DNA of 64,000 nucleotides from Chitinophaga sp. (GTDB lineage: Bacteria; Bacteroidota; Bacteroidia; Chitinophagales; Chitinophagaceae). The stretch covers positions 849,147 through 913,146 of the forward strand of contig NZ_JAGHZS010000007.1 in assembly GCF_017745275.1 (NCBI RefSeq). Direction: 5' to 3'. Every line of letters begins with the position of its first letter. Position 1 is the first letter of the stretch. Shown here piece by piece: positions 16,397 to 24,185 of this stretch. The notes under the pieces are model-generated. The model saw only the letters and a list, made by a program, of their open reading frames with translations, was not told the origin of the DNA and did no database searches. Position numbers and translations under genes: made by a program.

Positions 16397-17422
16397 CTAA
16401 TTGTGATAGATATTCGTCTGTATCAGCGGAATAACCACCGTAAAAAAGCCATCTGCTGCCGTAATCCGGAGCGCTTGTTCTTTTTTCAACAACCGGTAAC
16501 GTGTCCGGAGATTTTGCAATCCTGTTTTATCAGATGGCTCCTGCCTGACCTTTGGTTGTAAATTATTCTGAATATGCAGGTTATCGTCATCGTCTGAAAA
16601 AATGGTAATCGTCAACGGTTTATCCCTGGACACCACATTATGTTTCACCGCATTTTCCATGAGTAGCTGTAATACAAATGGTGGCAACAGGTACTGTTCC
16701 TTGCAGGGCGCCACTTCAATCTGTACTATCAGCGATTCCTCAAAGCGGGTACGGAGCATCAGCACATAAGATTCCAGGAAAATACGCTCTTCCCGGAAAG
16801 TGGTGAGTTCGCGGCTATTTTTTTTCAGGAGATACCGGTACACGGCTGCCATCTCTTCTACAAATGATTCCGCCTTTACAGGATCATTTACAATTAAAGC
16901 ACTGAGCGTATTTAAGCTGTTAAACAGGAAATGAGGCTTTACCTGGTCTTTCAAAAACTGGTACTGGCTATCAAGATTACTTTTTTTGAGTCGCTGTGAT
17001 TCCATAAATAACTGCTTCCATTGCGCCATATAATACAATGCCTCGTAGCCGCCTACCACCAGCAGGCTACAGAGAATAGTCAACCCTGCAATGAATGCAT
17101 AATCGCCCATTGTCACCTGCTTATAAAAGCCAATCCATCTGCCAAAAAGCTGGTTAGCCAATGCCAGCATACCTAATAGCGGTGTTCCTATGACGATGAT
17201 TAACCGTACCCGTTTTACCATATTGCGGTTACCCGGCCATTTGCGGCGGGAAAACAACACCAGGAAACGGCCTGCCTCGCCGGAGGCCACGGCATAAAAT
17301 AGGGATATCAACACACCATTCACTGCAGAATCCCTATCGTGAATCAGCATGCTATAGAAAAAAAGCAAGAGGAACAGGAAAAGAAAAAGCGGGGCATACC
17401 CTCTTATTTTTCGCTCGTACAT
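16397..17422 (-). CDS. LytS/YehU-type sensor histidine kinase
   Basis: 341 residues. Four hydrophobic segments in the first 140 residues anchor it in the inner membrane. The His_kinase domain has the phospho-acceptor box in FLKDQVKPHFLFNSLNTLSALI, and a GHKL domain with LLMENAVKHNV and TGLQNLRTRY follows. There is no separate sensor domain, which is usual in this group in Bacteroidota; signals are often membrane or cell-wall state. The start is ATG 17422. A TACCTTAG box is upstream, and beyond it lies a large inverted repeat at 17515-17686. Confidence 0.88.
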   Translation of the reverse strand: MYERKIRGYAPLFLFLFLLLFFYSMLIHDRDSAVNGVLISLFYAVASGEAGRFLVLFSRRKWPGNRNMVKRVRLIIVIGTPLLGMLALANQLFGRWIGFYKQVTMGDYAFIAGLTILCSLLVVGGYEALYYMAQWKQLFMESQRLKKSNLDSQYQFLKDQVKPHFLFNSLNTLSALIVNDPVKAESFVEEMAAVYRYLLKKNSRELTTFREERIFLESYVLMLRTRFEESLIVQIEVAPCKEQYLLPPFVLQLLMENAVKHNVVSRDKPLTITIFSDDDDNLHIQNNLQPKVRQEPSDKTGLQNLRTRYRLLKKEQALRITAADGFFTVVIPLIQTNIYHN

Positions 17423-17440
17423 TTTTCGGGATTATGAAAA

Positions 17441-17448
17441 CTAAGGTA
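17441..17448 (-). promoter_or_regulatory. TACCTTAG, weak candidate -7 box
   Basis: Seven of eight positions fit when compared with TAnnTTTG, on the minus strand about 20 bp before the LytS-like kinase start. No clear -33 element was seen. Confidence 0.25.
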
Positions 17449-17514
17449 GGTAAATTGATAGACAGGAAAATCCGTAGTACTACTGACTTCCGTTTGTCGG
17501 TATTTTGGGAGGGG

Positions 17515-17686
17515 CATACAAAAATGTAAAAGCAGAAAGCAGAAAGCAGAAAGCAGAAAGCAAAAAGCAAAAAGCTATTGTAGCGAGTGACAAGAGCGAA
17601 TAGGTAATTAAATACTCGCTTCTGTCACTCGCTACAATAGCTTTTTGCTTTTTGCTTTCTGCTTTCTGCTTTTACGTATTTGTATG
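17515..17686. repeat. long inverted repeat A with 7-bp tandem units in both arms
   Basis: A 172-bp intergenic inverted repeat. Left arm: CATACA, then GTAAA, four AGCAGAA units (17531-17558), two AGCAAAA units (17559-17572), then AGCTATTGTAGCGAGTGACA. The right arm is the reverse complement but has two AGCAGAA and two AGCAAAA units. The loop of about 30 nt is AT-rich with weak inner pairing. The inner stem AGCTATTGTAGCGAGTGA recurs at 38877-38992 with two substitutions. It lies between the kinase start and the stop of the SDR gene, which is downstream-facing on the same strand. Confidence 0.85.
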
Positions 17687-17706
17687 AGCCGTACTTTCTG
17701 CTCGAA

Positions 17707-18405
17707 TTATATATTATGATCCTTCGGTAAAATCATTAACCGGGGGATTCTTACATGTGCGGGTTGTTGCATGATAAATCGTACCGTTCCTACAATATCA
17801 TCCGTCGTTAATGGTTCGTGAATGCCCATACCTTCCTTCGGATGTACATTCCAGTCTTTATGCAACTCCGTCATTACCAGGCCGGGTTCAATACATGACA
17901 CCTGTATATTACTACCGGTAAGCTCCATACGTAATGCTTCCGACAGCGCTTCCATCGCGAATTTGGTGGCAGCATAGGCCCCTGCCGTAGGTCGTACTTT
18001 TGTACCCAGTACACTGGACATATTGATGACATGCCCGAATCCCTGTTGACGAAAACGTTTCAACAATTGATACGTTAGCCGGATAGTAGCGGTGACATTG
18101 AGTTGTATCATATCAGTCACCTTATCGATATCGATCTCTTCAATGGTGCCGGTAGCGATGGTACCTGCGCAATTAAAGAGGTAATCGCAACGACCATATT
18201 TTTCATACACAGTGGAGATCAGTTGATCCTGGAAAGCCGCGTCCGATAAGTCGCCGGTAATGGTAGTGACGTTCCTGGCAGGTAATTGCTGCAGCCGGTC
18301 TTCCCTGCGGGCTGTGGCTACTACGGTATATCCATCTGCCTGTAAAGCTTCAGCAATGGCATAACCGATACCACTGCTGGCGCCTGTTACTAAACATATT
18401 TTCAT
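17707..18405 (-). CDS. SDR-family NAD(P)-dependent oxidoreductase
   Basis: 232-residue classical short-chain dehydrogenase with a Rossmann fold. The cofactor motif is TGASSGIG at residues 7-14, the NAG-like motif is NCAG, the catalytic Ser is in NMSSVLG and the catalytic pair is in YAATK. The Arg of TARRED after beta2 suggests NADPH preference. EPGLVMTELHKD is the usual late substrate-loop segment. The substrate cannot be read from sequence; relatives include ketoreductases and sugar or steroid dehydrogenases. Single gene, minus strand, followed by repeat A. Confidence 0.9.
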   Translation of the reverse strand: MKICLVTGASSGIGYAIAEALQADGYTVVATARREDRLQQLPARNVTTITGDLSDAAFQDQLISTVYEKYGRCDYLFNCAGTIATGTIEEIDIDKVTDMIQLNVTATIRLTYQLLKRFRQQGFGHVINMSSVLGTKVRPTAGAYAATKFAMEALSEALRMELTGSNIQVSCIEPGLVMTELHKDWNVHPKEGMGIHEPLTTDDIVGTVRFIMQQPAHVRIPRLMILPKDHNI

Positions 18406-18478
18406 TTACTGCTGGATTTCTGTCAAGATAATAAAAATAGCTTTTAGCTGCGCGGTCATCCATTGTCTTTCGCAGTGC

Positions 18479-21154
18479 TCATAACCACTGGTTAAATCTT
18501 TTGATATACCAGTTCTTGATAAGCTGTGTAAGCATGCAGTAACTAAACAATACTGCGATCAGCCAGGGGAAAAAGGACAACGGCAAAGGCTCCATTTTCA
18601 GTGAGGCTGCAAACGGTGTAAACGGAATCGCTATACCGATCAGCATAATCAGGCTGGTCAGCGCCACCACCGGCGCGGTGGCCCAGCTCTGGATAAAAGG
18701 TATTTTACGCGTGCGGATCATGTGTACAATCAACGTTTGCGATAGCAACCCTTCTACAAACCAGCCCGCCTGGAACAACCCCTGATGCTCTGGTGTTGCC
18801 GCTTTAAACACATAGAACATGATCGCAAAAGTGGCATAGTCAAAGATGGAACTTACCGGGCCAATGAACAGCATAAACCGGGAAATGTCGCCAGCATTCC
18901 ACTTCTTGGGCTTGTCTATAAAGTCCTGGTCCATTTTATCCCAGGGAATAGATACCTGTGAGATGTCGTACAGCAGGTTTTGCACTAAAATCTGTACCGG
19001 CAGCATGGGAAGAAAAGGTAATAATGCACTGGCGCCAATCATGCTGAACATGTTACCAAAGTTGCTGCTGGCGGTCATTTTGATGTACTTGATAATATTA
19101 CCAAATGTTCTTCTGCCATAGATCACTCCTTTGCGCAATACCATCAGGTCTTTTTCCAGCAGGATGATATCGGCGCTTTCTTTGGCGATATCTACGGCGG
19201 TGTCTACACTGATGCCTACATCCGCATCCCGGAGCGCCGCGGCATCATTAATACCATCGCCCATGAAGCCTACGGTATGTCCTTTTGCCTGTAACAGCTT
19301 TACAATTCTTGATTTCTGTACCGGCGTGAGTTTGGCCAGGATGGATACCTGGTCTATTTTCCGGGTAAGCGTGGCATCATCCAACTGTGCAATATCGTGG
19401 CCCAGCAATACATCTGAGAAAGGAATGCCTACTTCGCGGCATATTTTCCGGGTAACAATTTCATTATCGCCGGTCAGTACTTTTACCTGTACGCCCAATT
19501 GCTGCAATGATTCAATAGCCACTCTTGCAGAAGGTTTCGCCGGATCGAGGAAGCCGATAAAGCCGGTAAGTACCATGTCTTTTTCGTCTTCCACGGTGTA
19601 GGTGAGTGCGCGGTCATCGAACTCGCGGATCGCCACCAGCAGCACTCTGAGGCCTTCTTCATTAAGTTTGCCGGAAATACGCAGGATCTTCTCCCGTACG
19701 TTTTCATCTATTGGAATAATTTTATCTGATTCGATGTGCAGCTCTTTATCTTCCCCCGGATCAAAAGCATGGGTGCATAGTTGCAGCATCTCCTCTACAG
19801 CGCCTTTGCAGATGAGCAATTGCTTACCGTTGCGCTGTTTCAGGATCACTGACATGCGGCGGCGTTGGAAGTCGAACGGTATTTCATCCGCTTTCAGATA
19901 ATGTTCTTCCACTTTCAGGTAGTCGTGCAGTTCCACATGTTCCAGTACGGCCACGTCCAGCAGGTTTTTGAGACCGGTTTGATGATAGCTGTTGAGATAT
20001 GCCCACTTCAGTACTTCTTCATCATCTTCCCCAAAAATGTTGAGGTGTCTTTCCAATACAATTTTGTCCATGGTGAGGGTACCGGTTTTATCGGTACACA
20101 GTACGTCCATGGCGCCGATGTTCTGGATGGCATTGAGGCGTTTGATGATTACTTTGCGTTTGCTCATGTTCACGGCTCCTTTCGCCAGGTTGGCGGTAAC
20201 GATCATGGGCAGCATTTCGGGGGTCAACCCCACTGCTACGGCAATGGCAAACAACAGCGCATCCCACCAGTTTCCTTTTACAAGGCCATTGATCAGGAAA
20301 ATGAGTGGTACCATTACCAGCATAAAGCGGATGAGCAGGTAACTTACTTTGTTCACCCCTTTATCAAAGCTGGTTTCCGCGCGCTTGCCGGTAATGGATT
20401 TGCTGAGGGAACCAAAATACGTTTGATTACCGGTGTTCACGATCACTGCGGTAGCGGCGCCACTTACGATGTTGGTACCCATGAAGCAGATATTATCCAG
20501 TTCCAGCACAGTTTTATGAAAAGCGTCGGGCACGGGGAAGCTACGCTTTTCCATGGGAAGCGATTCACCGGTGAGCATGGCCTGGCTCACGAACAGGTCT
20601 TTCGACTGCACCAGGCGACAGTCTGCCGGGATCATGTCTCCGGCAGAGAGGAAAATAATATCTCCGGGCACCAGTTGCTTGATGTCTGTTTCTGTTTTCT
20701 CTTTCGACTTACGTATAACCGTGGCCGTAGTCCGCACCATACTTTTCAATTGTTCGGCTGCGCGGTTGCTGCGGTATTCCTGGAAGAAGCGAAGCAGGGA
20801 ACTCACCATCACCATGATACCCACCATGATCACCGTTTTATAGTCCCCTTCCCCGGGAGCAGCCATCCACACATCTGTGATGAATGAAATAAGGGCGATG
20901 GCCAGCAGGATGGCGATAAACGGGTTAACGAAAGCCGTCAGCAATTGTTTGTACCAGGCAGGCGCTTTTTCATGGTGCACTTCATTTAAGCCGATCAGGG
21001 TTAAACGTTTGCGGGCTTGTGTAGGAGATAAGCCATCAGGGTGACTATCGAGTAAAGCCAGGTAGGTGTCCTGGTCTGCCGCCGCTACCTGTTGCAGTTT
21101 GCTGGTAGCGGATTCATCGTGGCCACCGGGTATGATCTTCCTGATATCAGGCAT
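18479..21154 (-). CDS. mgtA: magnesium-translocating P-type ATPase
   Basis: P-type ATPase of the P3B (MgtA/MgtB) group for magnesium import across the inner membrane. Seen in order: N-terminal cation-transport domain (HPDGLSPTQARKRLTLIGLNEV), two membrane segments, an actuator domain with LTGES, segments 3-4 with VGLTPEMLPMIV, the phosphorylation motif DKTGTLT and a nucleotide domain. A hinge with GDGINDAAALRDADVGISV and six C-terminal membrane segments follow. The TPEMLPM motif in segment 4 is characteristic of MgtA rather than calcium or potassium pumps. ATG 21154 gives 891 residues. A GTG at 21229 would add 25 basic residues and cannot be excluded. A short open frame with a membrane segment lies immediately upstream (21234-21347). 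Confidence 0.92.
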   Translation of the reverse strand: MPDIRKIIPGGHDESATSKLQQVAAADQDTYLALLDSHPDGLSPTQARKRLTLIGLNEVHHEKAPAWYKQLLTAFVNPFIAILLAIALISFITDVWMAAPGEGDYKTVIMVGIMVMVSSLLRFFQEYRSNRAAEQLKSMVRTTATVIRKSKEKTETDIKQLVPGDIIFLSAGDMIPADCRLVQSKDLFVSQAMLTGESLPMEKRSFPVPDAFHKTVLELDNICFMGTNIVSGAATAVIVNTGNQTYFGSLSKSITGKRAETSFDKGVNKVSYLLIRFMLVMVPLIFLINGLVKGNWWDALLFAIAVAVGLTPEMLPMIVTANLAKGAVNMSKRKVIIKRLNAIQNIGAMDVLCTDKTGTLTMDKIVLERHLNIFGEDDEEVLKWAYLNSYHQTGLKNLLDVAVLEHVELHDYLKVEEHYLKADEIPFDFQRRRMSVILKQRNGKQLLICKGAVEEMLQLCTHAFDPGEDKELHIESDKIIPIDENVREKILRISGKLNEEGLRVLLVAIREFDDRALTYTVEDEKDMVLTGFIGFLDPAKPSARVAIESLQQLGVQVKVLTGDNEIVTRKICREVGIPFSDVLLGHDIAQLDDATLTRKIDQVSILAKLTPVQKSRIVKLLQAKGHTVGFMGDGINDAAALRDADVGISVDTAVDIAKESADIILLEKDLMVLRKGVIYGRRTFGNIIKYIKMTASSNFGNMFSMIGASALLPFLPMLPVQILVQNLLYDISQVSIPWDKMDQDFIDKPKKWNAGDISRFMLFIGPVSSIFDYATFAIMFYVFKAATPEHQGLFQAGWFVEGLLSQTLIVHMIRTRKIPFIQSWATAPVVALTSLIMLIGIAIPFTPFAASLKMEPLPLSFFPWLIAVLFSYCMLTQLIKNWYIKRFNQWL

Positions 21155-21233
21155 GCCGGACTTCCTTCTGAAAGCATAGTTGCGTACGAAATGTGGGTGC
21201 TTGTTTACAGCAGTTGATAAGTATAACACAGCG

Positions 21234-21347
21234 CTATATTTTTCCTGCTGATAGGCACAGCAGCGCTATGAAGATCAGGCAGGAGATGAAAAAATAAAGT
21301 AACGTTCCGGACCAGCGTCCATAATTTTTTGTTTTATTGCGATGCAA
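21234..21347 (-). CDS. possible 37-residue membrane peptide upstream of mgtA
   Basis: From a TTG at 21347 the frame encodes a basic stretch (HRNKTKNYGRW) then one hydrophobic segment (LLYFFISCLIFIALLCL) and a stop just before the GTG-extended mgtA frame. Such a positively charged head followed by one helix looks like a small membrane protein. There is no ATG and the start is unsure, so this is tentative. Confidence 0.25.
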   Translation of the reverse strand: MHRNKTKNYGRWSGTLLYFFISCLIFIALLCLSAGKI

Positions 21348-21420
21348 ATGTATGCCTGCACGATGATAAGGGCAGTTAGAGGTTGGACAGAATTTTATTA
21401 GAAAATTATTAGAACGGGGT

Positions 21421-22788
21421 TTACAGGTGAGGAAGGATCACAGTAAAGGTACTGCCTTCCTGCAGCCGGGAAGTTACGCTGACAGCGCCCTCGTGCATCC
21501 CTATGATCTTTTCTGTTAAAGAAAGGCCAATGCCATTACCACGGGTGAAGCTTTGATTGGCGCCCCGGTAGAAAGCGGTGAATATATGAGGAAGATCTGC
21601 TTCGCTGATGCCAATCCCCTTATCCATAAAGCGTAGTATAAGATCGGCTTCGCCGTAACGGATAGATACCGTGCACTGGTGATCCGGCGAGAACTTACAC
21701 GCATTTTCCATGAGGTTAATAAAGGCCACTTTCAGGAGGTATTCGTTTCCGTTGACGGAAATCATATCATCTGCCTCTATTTCCTGCTCAAATACAATAT
21801 CTACTTTATAGTCATCGGCTGATTTGATCACGGCATCGCGGGCGTCCATGAGTAATTCATCTACCCGTAATACTTTACGGCTTATTTCTGTATGGTCATA
21901 ATTGGCTTTTGCCATATCCAGTAAGCCATTGGACAAACGCACCAGTCGCCGTGCATCGGCCAACGCGAGGCTGATGACCTCTTTATATTCTGCCGGGGTT
22001 CTGTCTTTCGTTAATACAATCTGCAGTTCTCCTACAATAGTCGCGAGTGGGGTACGCAGTTCGTGGGAAATATTGCTGACAAAATGTTTCTGCGCATCAA
22101 AGGAGTGTTCCAGGCGATCCAGCATTTTATTAAAGGTGGTGGCCAGTTCTCCTATTTCATCTTTTTCATTTTGTACGGGCACCCTCAAATCCAGGTTGGT
22201 AGCGGTAATTTCTTCTACTTTATCAATCATCTCTTCCACCGGTTTCAATGCTTTACCCACAAAGAAATAGCCTGCAAGGATCGTGAGACCAATAATACCG
22301 ATGAATGAGAAAATGAGGCTATATCGCAGCCGTTCCAGTCGCTGCAGTCCATATTTATCGATAGCGGCTGCCGTGATCACATAGTGGTGGCCGTTATGTT
22401 CATAGAGCAATCCTACTACCTGTAGCGATCCCTGCTCAAACAGGATGGTTTGTTGCGCCAGGATTTCGTTGATCATCTGCGGAGTTTCCTTCACCTTATC
22501 GATTTGCACGGCGTCATGATACAGGAGATGAAAAGCGGTATCATAGATGGCTATTTCTTCGCCGAACAATGCATTATCTGCATTTTTATACATGAGCTGT
22601 AGAACGTTGGGCGGCACATGGGCATCCAGCAGCATATTGGCTTTGGTGATGGCTTCCCGCTTCAGGTGTTCGTAATAATCCGCTTTACGGGCATTGGCAG
22701 ACGACACATACACGAATACCGCGAATGCGAGCAGCAGTACTCCGAAAAGTACCAGGAACAATAATATGAGCCGGACCCTTATTTTCAC
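21421..22788 (-). CDS. membrane sensor histidine kinase (OmpR-partner type)
   Basis: 455 residues: membrane helix 1 (residues 6-28), periplasmic sensor of about 130 residues, membrane helix 2 (about 155-175), and a HAMP linker (GKALKPVEEMIDKVEEITATNL). HisKA follows with the acceptor in VSNISHELRTPLATI, then HATPase with NLMENACKFS, DKGIGI and GNGIGLSL. It starts with GTG, and this start overlaps the stop of the upstream regulator gene (GTGA), a sign of translational coupling. Together they form an OmpR/EnvZ-like pair similar to CusSR/CzcSR metal-responsive systems, but the sensor domain does not show a metal motif. mgtA follows downstream on the same strand after about 190 bp. Confidence 0.9.
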   Translation of the reverse strand: MKIRVRLILLFLVLFGVLLLAFAVFVYVSSANARKADYYEHLKREAITKANMLLDAHVPPNVLQLMYKNADNALFGEEIAIYDTAFHLLYHDAVQIDKVKETPQMINEILAQQTILFEQGSLQVVGLLYEHNGHHYVITAAAIDKYGLQRLERLRYSLIFSFIGIIGLTILAGYFFVGKALKPVEEMIDKVEEITATNLDLRVPVQNEKDEIGELATTFNKMLDRLEHSFDAQKHFVSNISHELRTPLATIVGELQIVLTKDRTPAEYKEVISLALADARRLVRLSNGLLDMAKANYDHTEISRKVLRVDELLMDARDAVIKSADDYKVDIVFEQEIEADDMISVNGNEYLLKVAFINLMENACKFSPDHQCTVSIRYGEADLILRFMDKGIGISEADLPHIFTAFYRGANQSFTRGNGIGLSLTEKIIGMHEGAVSVTSRLQEGSTFTVILPHL

Positions 22789-23468
22789 TCTGCTTCAAAT
22801 ATAAAACCCATGCCGGAGCGGGTATGGATTAGTTTTGTCGGAAAATTTTTATCTATTTTCTTCCTGAGATAGTTGATATATACGTCAATGAAGTTGGTGC
22901 CGGAATCGAAGGTATCCCATACTTTCTCGGCAATTTCGGTGCGTGACAATACCCTTTCCGGATTTTTCATCATATATTCCAACAGGCGGAATTCCTTTGG
23001 TGTAAGGGAAATAACCACCTGGTTACGTTTTACAATTTTCGTTTGCAGGTTCATTTCCAGGTCTGCAAAGCGCAGCAGGAAACCCTGGCTATAAGTATTG
23101 GTATTGGCCTGGTTCCGCTTGATCAGCGCGCGGATGCGGGCATGTAGTTCCCGGAAATCAAAAGGCTTCACGAGGTAATCATTGGCGCCGGCATCGAAGC
23201 CTTCCACTTTATCGTCTGTAGTGCCCAGGGCGGTGAGCATAATAATGGGGCAGTCCGGCAATACGCTGCGTATCTGCTTGCACAGATCCAGCCCGTTGAT
23301 CTTAGGCAGGATGAGGTCCATGATGATAAGATCGAAGGATTGGGACAGGGCCAGTTTTTTCCCCATCTCCCCATCGTAGGCAAGGGATATCAGGAAGCCT
23401 TGCTCTTCCAGTCCCTTTTTTATCATTTCCGCCATCCTTTGTTCATCTTCAATTACCAGGATCTGCAT
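22785..23468 (-). CDS. OmpR-family response regulator
   Basis: 227 residues. Receiver domain: EDE at residues 7-9, phospho-acceptor in LIIMDLILPK, MLTALG, and LVKPFDF. The winged-helix DNA-binding domain begins around residue 130 (VISLTPKEFRLLEYMMKNPERVLSRTEI) and ends with NYLRKKIDKNF and HTRSGMGFIFE. It is the first gene of the pair with the 21421-22788 kinase, with a 4-bp overlap. A TACCTTTG promoter box sits 18 bp upstream of the ATG and beyond it lies inverted repeat C. Confidence 0.92.
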   Translation of the reverse strand: MQILVIEDEQRMAEMIKKGLEEQGFLISLAYDGEMGKKLALSQSFDLIIMDLILPKINGLDLCKQIRSVLPDCPIIMLTALGTTDDKVEGFDAGANDYLVKPFDFRELHARIRALIKRNQANTNTYSQGFLLRFADLEMNLQTKIVKRNQVVISLTPKEFRLLEYMMKNPERVLSRTEIAEKVWDTFDSGTNFIDVYINYLRKKIDKNFPTKLIHTRSGMGFIFEAE

Positions 23469-23485
23469 AAGCCTTGTTTAGGAGA

Positions 23486-23493
23486 CAAAGGTA
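23486..23493 (-). promoter_or_regulatory. TACCTTTG, -7 box of the response-regulator operon
   Basis: Exact match to TAnnTTTG on the minus strand, 18-25 bp before the regulator ATG. The region where a -33 element should lie is occupied by the first units of inverted repeat C, so the repeat may supply or affect that element. Confidence 0.5.
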
Positions 23494-23500
23494 GAGGAGA

Positions 23501-23593
23501 ATTACGAATTACGGATTACGGATTACGGATTTATGGGGAGATAAGAGCGGATGATCTTTGCTGATATCTCCGCACAAATCCGTAATTCGTAAT
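23501..23593. repeat. long inverted repeat C with ATTACGG 7-bp units
   Basis: 93 bp. Left arm: one ATTACGA, three ATTACGG, then ATTTATGGGGAGATA. Right arm (reverse complement): one ATTACGA, one ATTACGG, then ATTTGTGCGGAGATA. The inner loop is about 30 nt. The plan is the same as in repeats A and B (7-bp units outside, unique stem inside, unequal unit counts) but the unit sequence is different. It fills the space between a promoter box and the stop codon of the next gene, 4 bp away. Confidence 0.8.
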
Positions 23594-23597
23594 TTCT

Positions 23598-24053
23598 TTA
23601 CTGGAATCCTTTCCATTCCTCAAACCGCTGATCTATCAAAGGTTTGATGCGGTCATAGTTTTCCCAGGTATCTGCTACGGCATATAAATTGAAGTCCGTT
23701 GAATGCTGCCTGAATGCATTTTCGTAGTCCTCGAAATAGCTGGGGTATTTAGCGGCAGCGGTTTTCTCTTTACGGGCATAATATGATTTAGCGAAATCAT
23801 TGCCTGTTTGATCCAGGTCGTCCGTTGTAAATTTCTCATCGCAGTTGGCGATCAGGTATTGAGCGCCGGTTAATGTTCTGTTTTTCACCTTTTCAATATC
23901 TTCTTCGCAATCGTCGGTTTGTTCTTCCGACAACAGATCATGTTCAATGCACCAGGTTAAGAACATACCAATATGCGTAGCGGCATTGGCAGGTGGTAAG
24001 TCAGCAGGATAGTTGCCCCCGTAATGCCAGGAAGCATCGTCATATTTGGCCAT
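23598..24053 (-). CDS. uncharacterised protein, DUF7832-like
   Basis: From ATG 24053 the protein has 151 residues and begins MAKYDDASWHYGGNYPADLP, then ATHIGMFLTWCIEHDLLS and a second conserved block with YLIANCDEKFTTDDLDQTGNDFA. These blocks match my memory of an uncharacterised family (DUF7832) found in many bacteria; I know of no proven function. Soluble, acidic, without signal peptide. A TTG at 24131 in the same frame would add an unrelated 26-residue stretch and is rejected. Confidence 0.7.
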   Translation of the reverse strand: MAKYDDASWHYGGNYPADLPPANAATHIGMFLTWCIEHDLLSEEQTDDCEEDIEKVKNRTLTGAQYLIANCDEKFTTDDLDQTGNDFAKSYYARKEKTAAAKYPSYFEDYENAFRQHSTDFNLYAVADTWENYDRIKPLIDQRFEEWKGFQ

Positions 24054-24185
24054 AGGTATATATTCAATTAGCTTGTCTGTGCGTATGTGCGGTAACGTTA
24101 TATACTGCCGAAGGTGGTTGTCGGCATGCAAATATAGAATAAATTAATAATCCTTTAGGAACAAAGTTTTTTGCGGCGGCGCGGG

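Noticed and set aside
17526..17675. 7-bp tandem units considered as a CRISPR-like or minisatellite array
   Set aside because: There are no spacers, the unit is only 7 bp, and the units occur as two inverted arms of a hairpin.
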